Part shown: one piece after another, positions 1-4,833 of the stretch
How positions within the stretch are numbered: the first letter of the stretch is position 1
Layout of the letters: every line of letters begins with the position of its first letter
Assembly (NCBI GenBank): GCA_905373185.1
Contig: CAJPSE010000120.1
Span: forward strand, 1-5,681
Length of the DNA: 5,681 nt
Reading direction: 5' to 3'
DNA from: an uncultured Fretibacterium sp.
Lineage (GTDB): Bacteria; Synergistota; Synergistia; Synergistales; Aminobacteriaceae
Position numbers and translations under genes: made by a program
The notes under the pieces: generated by a model
Told to the model about the DNA's origin: nothing
What the model saw: only the letters and a program-made list of their open reading frames with translations
The model's database searches: none

Positions 1-1
1 C

Positions 2-616
2 GCGGATACGAGGGAACCCGTCCTGTTCCTCTCGGAGGACGAAGACTCCTTGAGCGGCCCCATGAGGCTGGTCATATCGGGTGACAACGTAACCGTCGTA
101 AGGCTTCCCCGAACCCAGGCCCCCCGCACCTCCGGCCTGAACGGCATCCCACGGAGCTTTTTCCCCGGAAGGCCATCCCCAGAGCCCGCCCCCGCCATAC
201 CGGAGGCCGCCAGGTTCTCGGGATCCAAGATGATCTGGCCCGTAAACGGTGCCGTTTCGTCGGGGTTCGGCAAGCGGGGCAGGAGATCCCTCCACTCGGG
301 AATCGACATCCCCATGCCCAAGGGCACGTATATCCGGGCCGCAAGGGATGGGGTGGTCAAGCTGGTCGCCTCCGCCAAAAGCCGGAGCTTCAGAGGATAC
401 GGGAACGTGGTGATCGTCGACCATGGCGGCGGAATCGCCACGCTGTACGCCCATTGTCTGAACATCGAGGTCAGGCAGGGCCAAAGGGTGCGTCAGGGAG
501 AGACGCTCGCGACCGTGGGCCGTACGGGACGCGCCACCACGAGCCACGTTCACTTCGAGGTCCGGGTCAACGGTAAACCCGTTGACCCCATCCCCTTCCT
601 GGGGCCCAGGCGCTGA
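2..616 (+). CDS. M23 (LytM-type) peptidoglycan endopeptidase, 5'-partial
   Basis: The reading frame is open from base 2, so the gene very likely begins before the window. The TTG at 50-52 is an internal codon with no ribosome binding site. The last 130 or so residues form a M23/LytM zinc peptidase domain: the fold entry MIWPVNGAVSSGFG, the zinc motif HSGID (His at 293-295, Asp at 305-307), a GYGNVVIVDHG strand, YAHC, and the HVH motif at 545-553 that supplies the catalytic and third zinc-ligand histidines. All expected active-site residues are present. Family members cut peptide cross-links in peptidoglycan outside the cytoplasmic membrane, or act as inactive scaffolds; the intact residues favour an active enzyme. 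A Pro/Arg-rich linker (about 95-230) precedes the domain. Any signal peptide or LysM/coiled-coil region would lie upstream, and none is visible here. It ends convergently with the next gene, with a shared terminator hairpin 20 bases past the stop. Substrate specificity cannot be read from this. Confidence 0.9.
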   Translation, partial: ADTREPVLFLSEDEDSLSGPMRLVISGDNVTVVRLPRTQAPRTSGLNGIPRSFFPGRPSPEPAPAIPEAARFSGSKMIWPVNGAVSSGFGKRGRRSLHSGIDIPMPKGTYIRAARDGVVKLVASAKSRSFRGYGNVVIVDHGGGIATLYAHCLNIEVRQGQRVRQGETLATVGRTGRATTSHVHFEVRVNGKPVDPIPFLGPRR

Positions 617-621
617 CGACC

Positions 622-661
622 GGCAAGGACAAAAGTGGGGGGCCAAACGGCCCCCCTTGCC
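622..661. terminator. Shared bidirectional hairpin terminator between convergent genes
   Basis: A perfect 8-bp stem, GGGGGGCC (637-644) with GGCCCCCC (649-656), closes an AAAC loop between the M23 stop (616) and the stop of the minus-strand CNNM gene (675-677). On the minus strand the stem is followed by ACTTTTGT, a short U-tract, so it best serves the CNNM gene. On the plus strand the following TTGCCTTT is weaker. GGCAAGG (622-628) is also the exact reverse complement of CCTTGCC (655-661), which can extend the stem across a bulge or compete with it. Confidence 0.75.
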
Positions 662-674
662 TTTACGAGATCAT

Positions 675-2003
675 TTACGGAATTATTTGCTCCTGTACCT
701 CCGGACTCTCCTCCTGCTTCGGCTCCTGTGGGGCGAGGCGCGTCACAAGGATCTGGTCTATCTTGTAGTTGTCGATGTCCATGATCTCGAACTTGTACCC
801 CCCGTACACGACGGAATCGGTGCGATGAGGGATGCGCCTCAGCATGAACGTGAGGAATCCGCCGATCGTCTCGTAGTTCTGGGACTCGGGAAAATCCTCT
901 ATCTCGAACACGTGCATCGCATCCTCGATCGGGGTCGCCCCCTCGATCAGCCACGAGGTCTCGTCCCGCTTGATTATCTGCTCCTCCTCCCCCACCAGGT
1001 TGCCCATCAGCATCATCATGATGTCCTGCAGGGTAATGATCCCGACGACCAGCGCGTACTCGTTGAGCACGACCGCCAGGTTCTCCTCCCGTCCCTTGAA
1101 CTGGTCCATGGCCTCGGCCAGTGTCAGGGTGTCGGGGATGATGAGGGGCGGCCTGATGTCGAGCCCGTTGTCCAGCTGAAGGCTCTGCCCCTTGACGACC
1201 CGCTCCAGCAGCCCCTTGGAGTCCACGTAACCCACGATGTGGTCGATGTCCTTGTCGCATACGATATAGGTGGAATGCGGCGCGGAGGCGATCTTTTCCT
1301 TGACGCGCGCCTCCTCCTCGTGAAGGTCCAGATACACGATGTTCTCCCGGACGGTCATGGCGGAGGGGACGGTGCGCACGTCGAGCTCGAAGACGTTGCC
1401 GATCAGGTCCTTCTCCTGTTTTCTCAAAAGCCCGGCCATCGTCCCCGCCTCCACCATGGCGTAGAGGTCGTCCGACGTGATGTCGTCCCGACGCTTATCG
1501 GGCAGCCCGAAGGCCCTGCAGATGACGCTGCTCAGGGAATTGAATATCTTCGACAGCGGAGCGAGGACGAAGATCACCCGACGCATCCCCTCGATCGACC
1601 TCAGGGCCACAGCCTCGGGGACCGCCATGGCGATTCGTTTGGGGATGAGGTCCGCGAAGAGGACGAAGAAGAGGGTGACCCCGACGAAGGGTACGGCGGA
1701 GGCGACCTGCCCCTTCAGGGCGTGGCCCAGGATATCGGGAAGCAGCCCATGGATCATCGGCGACAAAAGGGAATCTCCTACGATGCCTGCCAGGATGGCC
1801 ACAGCGTTCAGCCCGATCTGGACCGTCGTGAAGAACAGCCCCGGCTGATCCTGAAAGCTCAGGATCCGTGCAGCGCGGGCATCGCCGCCCTCGGCGATGG
1901 AACGCAGCTTCATCCTCCGGGATGCCGCCAGCGATATCTCCGAAAGGGAAAAGAAAGCGCTTATCGCCGCCAAAACCAGAATGATCAGAAAACCGTACAT
2001 CAT
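675..2003 (-). CDS. paeA: CNNM/CBS/CorC_HlyC membrane protein, PaeA (YtfL)-like polyamine exporter
   Basis: The 442-residue protein has the full CNNM layout. The DUF21 membrane domain has hydrophobic stretches at about 3-24, 57-80, 101-128 and 140-163, with FSLSEISLAASRR after the first. Next come the linker DDITSDDLYAMVEAG (173-187), two CBS domains (about 210-270 and 280-335), and a C-terminal CorC_HlyC domain (about 345-425, with NYETIGGF and DNYKIDQ). Length, motif order and many exact motifs match, from memory, E. coli YtfL/PaeA, which exports putrescine and cadaverine across the inner membrane. Other CNNM proteins move Mg2+ or other cations, so the substrate is inferred by resemblance. 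Older annotation would call it hemolysin-family or CorC. The start is the first of two adjacent ATGs, with GGAGG 10 bases upstream. The gene is monocistronic: divergent from the sensor gene, convergent with the peptidase gene. The tail after about residue 425 is Glu/Pro/Gln-rich. Confidence 0.9.
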   Translation of the reverse strand: MMYGFLIILVLAAISAFFSLSEISLAASRRMKLRSIAEGGDARAARILSFQDQPGLFFTTVQIGLNAVAILAGIVGDSLLSPMIHGLLPDILGHALKGQVASAVPFVGVTLFFVLFADLIPKRIAMAVPEAVALRSIEGMRRVIFVLAPLSKIFNSLSSVICRAFGLPDKRRDDITSDDLYAMVEAGTMAGLLRKQEKDLIGNVFELDVRTVPSAMTVRENIVYLDLHEEEARVKEKIASAPHSTYIVCDKDIDHIVGYVDSKGLLERVVKGQSLQLDNGLDIRPPLIIPDTLTLAEAMDQFKGREENLAVVLNEYALVVGIITLQDIMMMLMGNLVGEEEQIIKRDETSWLIEGATPIEDAMHVFEIEDFPESQNYETIGGFLTFMLRRIPHRTDSVVYGGYKFEIMDIDNYKIDQILVTRLAPQEPKQEESPEVQEQIIP

Positions 2004-2027
2004 GATTGGAGGTCCTCCCGCGCAGAC

Positions 2028-2042
2028 GCCTCAGGTCGAGGC
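2028..2042 (-). other. Small hairpin in the paeA-like mRNA leader
   Basis: GCCTC (2028-2032) and GAGGC (2038-2042) form a perfect 5-bp stem with a 5-base loop. It lies about 25 bases before the start codon, in the leader predicted from the TATAAT at 2068-2073. A second short dyad, GGAGGACCTCC, contains the Shine-Dalgarno sequence itself. Either could tune translation, but such small stems also occur by chance. Confidence 0.3.
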
Positions 2043-2067
2043 CCGGACGTTTTGCGGCTTTCTTTCA

Positions 2068-2073
2068 ATTATA
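2068..2073 (-). promoter_or_regulatory. -10 element (TATAAT) of the paeA-like gene
   Basis: The minus strand reads a perfect TATAAT here, 65 bases upstream of the ATG, giving a predicted leader of about 58 bases. No TTGACA-like -35 lies 16-18 bases upstream; that position is occupied by a direct repeat (2075-2097). This fits either an activator-dependent promoter or a chance -10. It is the only good match between the two divergent genes on this strand. Confidence 0.55.
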
Positions 2074-2074
2074 A

Positions 2075-2097
2075 CGTATCTCCTAATGGCGTATCTC
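2075..2097. repeat. Direct repeat CGTATCTC x2, candidate operator
   Basis: CGTATCTC occurs at 2075-2082 and again at 2090-2097, a 15-bp offset. On the minus strand this is GAGATACG twice: one copy sits where a -35 would be and the other ends one base before the TATAAT. The placement suits binding by a transcription factor controlling the paeA-like gene, but no known operator consensus is recognised. Confidence 0.35.
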
Positions 2098-2166
2098 TGG
2101 ACCATAAAATTCTCTCTCCATCCGTCTTACGCCAAAGGGTCGGCGCACTTTCCTGGAAAAACGATG

Positions 2167-2172
2167 TAAAAT
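2167..2172 (+). promoter_or_regulatory. Possible -10 element of the dCache gene
   Basis: TAAAAT matches TATAAT at five of six positions and lies 37 bases before the ATG, with a following AGGGAGG ribosome binding site at 2194-2200. No convincing -35 is present at the right distance, so this is a weak call. Confidence 0.35.
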
Positions 2173-2209
2173 AGCGTCCGGGATTACGGGGAAAGGGAGG
2201 ATCCGGCCG

Positions 2210-3265
2210 ATGGGGAAAAAATCGTTTTTCGGGCACGCGGCGCTGTGGGCCCTCTGCCTCGCGGCCGCAGCCTGCTATCCGGGGTACCGTCTGGCCCAGA
2301 ACTACATTGCAGGCAGGATGGAGGCGCAGCTTCGAACCGAGACGGAGAGCATCCTGCAGGCCCTCCACACGGCGATACTTCAGAAGAGCGTCCTCCTCAG
2401 GAAGGCGGCCCGGGACGCCGAGGAGTACTGGGCGGTCGGGGACCTGCCCGGCTGCAGGGCTCTCCCGCCCCGTTACGTCACGTCCTATGACGCGGCCACG
2501 GGGCTGGGCCTGAGCCTGTCCGCAGGGGACTCCCCGGACAAGGAAGCGCTGGCCGTCTATGCCTATCGGGACGAGGGCCAACCCAAGACACTCGAAGCGT
2601 TTCCGGACTACGTTGGGGACGGGATGTCATGGGATGGGACGTCATGGGACAAGAAGAGCCCGGCTTCGCCCCAGTGGATGCCGTTCCGAAGACAATCGCT
2701 GACCGGAGCTCCGACGGTCACGGCGGTCTGTCCCGTATGTACGGCAGATCGGAGGCAGGTGGGGACTGCCGTTTTGGACACGAATATCTTCGAGCTCCAG
2801 AAGCTCGTCACGGCACGGGGTCTTCCCCCTTCCCTGATGGTGGACGTCCTGGACGGGTCGGGCACCATACTGGCAAGTTCCCGGCCCGCCGCCCTGATGC
2901 GGCCTATGGCACCAAACACATCTTCCGATCTGGCAAGGGCAATAAAGACCGCCCTCTCGGAGCGTGAGGGCGAACTTCTCTACACGGACGGGGTGGAGAC
3001 GATACGCCTCGTCTTCGGCACGGCACCAGAGACGGGATGGAAGGTCTGCATGAGGTCACGGGTTCGGGACGACTTTCAGAACGTAAAATGGTTTTGGGAG
3101 AATGACGTCCGCGTCTACTCCTGTTGCGGGTTTCATACCGTGAGGCGAAGCGCGGCATCGGCGGGGGCCAAAAACTCCGAGGCCCTTTCCCCCGGAGGGG
3201 AACCCAAGCCCGCGCCGCCGGGAAGAGGCCGGCGCTTCTCCCCGATTCCAAACTCGACGAAATAG
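2210..3265 (+). CDS. Membrane-anchored dCache sensory protein without output domain (truncated chemoreceptor-like)
   Basis: 351 residues, with an ATG start 9 bases after GGGAGG. A single hydrophobic segment (about 7-26) anchors the N terminus. A helical stretch (about 30-70) and a double-Cache-type extracellular domain (about 70-285) follow. Cache-like features are the W(156)-P-x10-V...P pattern, GTAVLDTNIFELQKL (185-199), VDVLDGSGTILASS (211-224) and the closing ETGWKV (274-279). Such domains bind small ligands outside the cytoplasm and normally pass the signal through a second membrane helix to HAMP plus methyl-accepting, kinase or GGDEF modules. Here nothing of that kind follows: after about residue 287 the chain is a Ser/Pro/Arg-rich tail, and none of the three plus-strand frames shows a second helix. 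The stop overlaps the terminator stem. It may be a truncated chemoreceptor remnant or a stand-alone sensor. AAAAC at 18-22 weakly resembles a lipobox, but lacks the usual Leu at -3. Confidence 0.65.
   Translation: MGKKSFFGHAALWALCLAAAACYPGYRLAQNYIAGRMEAQLRTETESILQALHTAILQKSVLLRKAARDAEEYWAVGDLPGCRALPPRYVTSYDAATGLGLSLSAGDSPDKEALAVYAYRDEGQPKTLEAFPDYVGDGMSWDGTSWDKKSPASPQWMPFRRQSLTGAPTVTAVCPVCTADRRQVGTAVLDTNIFELQKLVTARGLPPSLMVDVLDGSGTILASSRPAALMRPMAPNTSSDLARAIKTALSEREGELLYTDGVETIRLVFGTAPETGWKVCMRSRVRDDFQNVKWFWENDVRVYSCCGFHTVRRSAASAGAKNSEALSPGGEPKPAPPGRGRRFSPIPNSTK
2621..2650 (+). repeat. Tandem 15-bp duplication inside the dCache gene
   Basis: GGGATGTCATGGGAT is followed directly by GGGACGTCATGGGAC, 13 of 15 identical. 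In frame it encodes GMSWD then GTSWD (residues 138-147), within the first Cache subdomain. It preserves the frame, and both differences are T to C. Confidence 0.8.
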
Positions 3266-3289
3266 GCCCCTCCTGTCGGCGGAGGGGCC
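3265..3289. terminator. Shared hairpin terminator between dCache gene and argG
   Basis: GGCCCCTCC (3265-3273) and GGAGGGGCC (3281-3289) form a perfect 9-bp stem with a 7-base loop. It lies 20 bases past the argG stop (3310-3312), and the last base of the dCache TAG stop is the first base of the stem. On the minus strand it is followed by TATTTCG, a modest U-tract; on the plus strand there is no U-tract. It mainly serves argG. Confidence 0.65.
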
Positions 3290-3309
3290 CGAAAGACACA
3301 GGAGGGGAT

Positions 3310-4542
3310 TCACGCCTCGATGGGCAGTTCCTCCTTGTCGTCGCGCGGGAAGGTCGAGGTCCAGGTTCGGACGGGCAGCCCCCAGATCTTGATGAAGCCG
3401 ACGGCTGCCGAGTGGTCGAACGCATCCCCCTCGGAGTAGGTCGCTAGGTCGTGCCTGTAAATCGTCTTGGCGGCCTTCATCCCCCGGACGACGGCCTGTC
3501 CCTTGAAGAGCCGGACCTTCACCGTGCCGTTCACATACTTCTGAGTCTCGTCGATAAAGGCCCCGATGCAGTCCCTGAGCGGCGAGAACCAATAGCCCTC
3601 GTAGGTCAGCTCCGCAAAGCGTATCTCGAGCTCCCTCTTCGAGATGAGCACACGCTTGTCCAGCGTCATGGTCTCCAGGGCCCTGTGGGCGCTCAGCAGC
3701 GTGATGGGGCCGGGGCACTCGTAGACCTCGCGGCTCTTGAAGCCGACCAGCCGGTCCTCGACCATGTCAACGCGCCCTACGCCGTGTTTGCCAGCCAGCT
3801 CGTTCAGTTTGAGGATCAGGCTGACCCCGTCCATCCTCTCGCCGTCCAGCGCGACCGGCAACCCGCGCTCGAAGGCAATCTCCACGAAGTCCGGCTCGTT
3901 GGGCGCATCCAGGGGGTTGGCCGTCAGCTCATAGGCGTCCTCCGGCGGCTCATTCCACGGATCCTCCAGCATGCCGCACTCGATGGAGCGGCCCCAGAGG
4001 TTCTCGTCGATGCTGTAGGGGGAGCTGGCCGTCGCCTTGACGGGAATCCCGTGCTTCACGGCATAGTCCATCTCGGCCTCACGGCTGAAGTGCCAGTCCC
4101 GGACCGGCGCCAGGACCTCCAGTCTGGGATTCAGCGCCGTGGCGCAGACCTCGATGCGCACCTGGTCCTGCCCCTTCCCGGTGCAGCCGTGGGCGACCGC
4201 CACGGCCCCCTCCTTGTTGGCGATATCCACCAGGGTCTTGGCGATCAGAGGTCGGGACAGGGCCGAGGTCAGAGGATAGGTCCCCTGATACATCCCGTTG
4301 GCCTTCAGCGAGGGCCAGACATAATTCTCGACGAAGGTCTTTTTCAGATCGAAGATATAGGCCTTCACGGCGCCGCTGTGCAGGGCCTTGCTCTTCGCCG
4401 CCTCGAGGTCGATAACCTTCTGCCCCACGTCCGCCGTCATCGTGACCACGTCGTACCCCTGCTCCGAGAGCCAGACCACCGCCACCGAGGTGTCCAGACC
4501 GCCGCTGTACGCAAGGACGACCTTGCCCTTCCTGCCCGCCAT
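3310..4542 (-). CDS. argG: Argininosuccinate synthase
   Basis: A complete 410-residue cytosolic enzyme that joins citrulline and aspartate using ATP (giving AMP and PPi) to form argininosuccinate, the penultimate step of arginine synthesis. Visible signatures are the N-type ATP pyrophosphatase P-loop AYSGGLDTS (11-19), GTYPLTSALSRPLIA (87-101) with the citrulline-binding Tyr89, HGCTGKGQDQVR (118-129), SPYSIDENLWGRSIE (174-188) and GRVDMVEDRLVGFKSREVYE. Length is normal for the family. One oddity: the usual GKGND reads GKGQD, so Gln125 (codon 4168-4170) replaces an Asn that contacts both substrates. The ATG is preceded by AAGGAAG with 8 bases of spacing. No other arginine gene is in the window, so argG stands apart from an arg operon here. 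The upstream M50 gene is on the same strand 291 bases away, but argG has its own strong promoter and an elaborate leader. Confidence 0.97.
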   Translation of the reverse strand: MAGRKGKVVLAYSGGLDTSVAVVWLSEQGYDVVTMTADVGQKVIDLEAAKSKALHSGAVKAYIFDLKKTFVENYVWPSLKANGMYQGTYPLTSALSRPLIAKTLVDIANKEGAVAVAHGCTGKGQDQVRIEVCATALNPRLEVLAPVRDWHFSREAEMDYAVKHGIPVKATASSPYSIDENLWGRSIECGMLEDPWNEPPEDAYELTANPLDAPNEPDFVEIAFERGLPVALDGERMDGVSLILKLNELAGKHGVGRVDMVEDRLVGFKSREVYECPGPITLLSAHRALETMTLDKRVLISKRELEIRFAELTYEGYWFSPLRDCIGAFIDETQKYVNGTVKVRLFKGQAVVRGMKAAKTIYRHDLATYSEGDAFDHSAAVGFIKIWGLPVRTWTSTFPRDDKEELPIEA

Positions 4543-4566
4543 CTCTAAAACTTCCTTCCTGGATTA

Positions 4567-4652
4567 GTATCGAAGAACCCATTTGGTATCGAAGACCCCT
4601 TATCGAAAGTCGACCGAAACTCCACGGCCGAAAGGTCATCTTCGACCTCGAA
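4567..4652. repeat. Cluster of TATCGAA/CGAA repeats in the argG leader
   Basis: GTATCGAAGA occurs at 4567-4576 and 4586-4595; the match extends to 13 of 14 bases with the following CCC. TATCGAA recurs at 4601-4607. The shorter core CGAA appears six times, starting at 4571, 4590, 4604, 4615, 4629 and 4649. An inverted pair TTCGA/TCGAA lies at 4641-4652. All are between the leader terminator and the argG ribosome binding site, so they are both transcribed and available to a DNA-binding protein. They do not look like the ArgR/AhrC box (TGAAT/ATTCA). Confidence 0.55.
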
Positions 4653-4664
4653 ATCCCGCCCACG

Positions 4665-4698
4665 AAAAAAAACAGGAGCGCCGAGGGATTCGCCCCCG
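4665..4698 (-). terminator. Leader terminator (attenuator candidate) upstream of argG
   Basis: On the minus strand CGGGGGCG (4698-4691) pairs with CGCTCCTG (4680-4673) across a 10-base loop. That gives eight pairs, two of them G-U, immediately followed by eight U residues (4672-4665). This is a textbook intrinsic terminator. It lies downstream of the argG promoter and about 120 bases before the argG ATG, so most transcripts from that promoter should meet it within the first 40 bases. It may also end read-through from the M50 gene. Confidence 0.65.
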
Positions 4699-4707
4699 AC
4701 GACAAGA

Positions 4708-4736
4708 AGTATAGAGAACAATAAACAAAAAGTCAA
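4708..4736 (-). promoter_or_regulatory. Sigma70-type promoter of argG
   Basis: The minus strand reads TTGACT (4736-4731), a 17-bp spacer, then TATACT (4713-4708), each hexamer five of six to consensus. A/T-only stretches directly upstream (4737-4769) resemble an UP element. The start site is expected near 4700-4703, giving a leader of about 160 bases. It is the best promoter match in the window. Confidence 0.8.
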
Positions 4737-4737
4737 C

Positions 4738-4768
4738 AAATAAATATATAGTTTACTTTTATTTATTT
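4738..4768. repeat. 9-bp inverted repeat abutting the argG -35 element
   Basis: AAATAAATA (4738-4746) and TATTTATTT (4760-4768) are perfect reverse complements separated by 13 bases, one base upstream of the -35 hexamer. It could be a regulator site, part of an UP element, or a product of the low complexity of this AT-rich island. Confidence 0.45.
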
Positions 4769-4811
4769 TCTTGGAGCTCTCTTCGGCCCTCGTCCTCACG
4801 AAACATTGGCG

Positions 4812-4830
4812 GCGGAGCCCTCAGCTCCAC
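4812..4830 (-). terminator. Weak hairpin just after the M50 gene
   Basis: On the minus strand GTGGAGC and GCTCCGC (seven pairs including one G-U, 5-base loop) form a hairpin that begins four bases after the M50 stop codon. The following sequence has only an isolated TGTTTCG, so termination would be inefficient and some read-through towards argG is possible. Confidence 0.3.
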
Positions 4831-4833
4831 GGG

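Noticed and set aside
582..2174. Long plus-strand frame (530 codons) opposite the CNNM gene.
   Set aside because: It is the antisense of a well-recognised CNNM/CBS protein. The translation is Asp/Arg/Gln/His-rich with no domain, as expected for an antisense frame in GC-rich coding DNA.
3124..3447. Plus-strand frame overlapping the dCache 3' end, considered as a frameshifted continuation carrying the missing receptor part.
   Set aside because: It contains no hydrophobic helix, HAMP or methyl-accepting signature, and it extends into the antisense of argG. It does not restore a receptor.
3451..4548. Long plus-strand frame (365 codons) opposite argG.
   Set aside because: It is antisense to a clear argininosuccinate synthase, with no ribosome binding site or recognisable motif.
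4543..4700. Known riboswitch or T-box leader ahead of argG.
   Set aside because: No T-box sequence or recognised aptamer core is visible, and the terminator hairpin begins almost at the predicted transcription start, leaving no room for an upstream aptamer on that transcript.
4731..4770. ArgR/AhrC-type ARG box at the argG promoter.
   Set aside because: The region is AT-rich, but no TGAAT...ATTCA palindrome could be found, so no ARG box is called.
4545..4799. Minus-strand GTG frame of 84 codons with a signal-peptide-like N terminus, between the M50 gene and argG.
   Set aside because: It runs straight through the argG -35/-10 promoter, the AT dyad and the U8 terminator. It has no ribosome binding site, and its hydrophobic stretch comes from AT-rich codons (Phe, Leu, Ile). 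The regulatory elements explain the sequence better.
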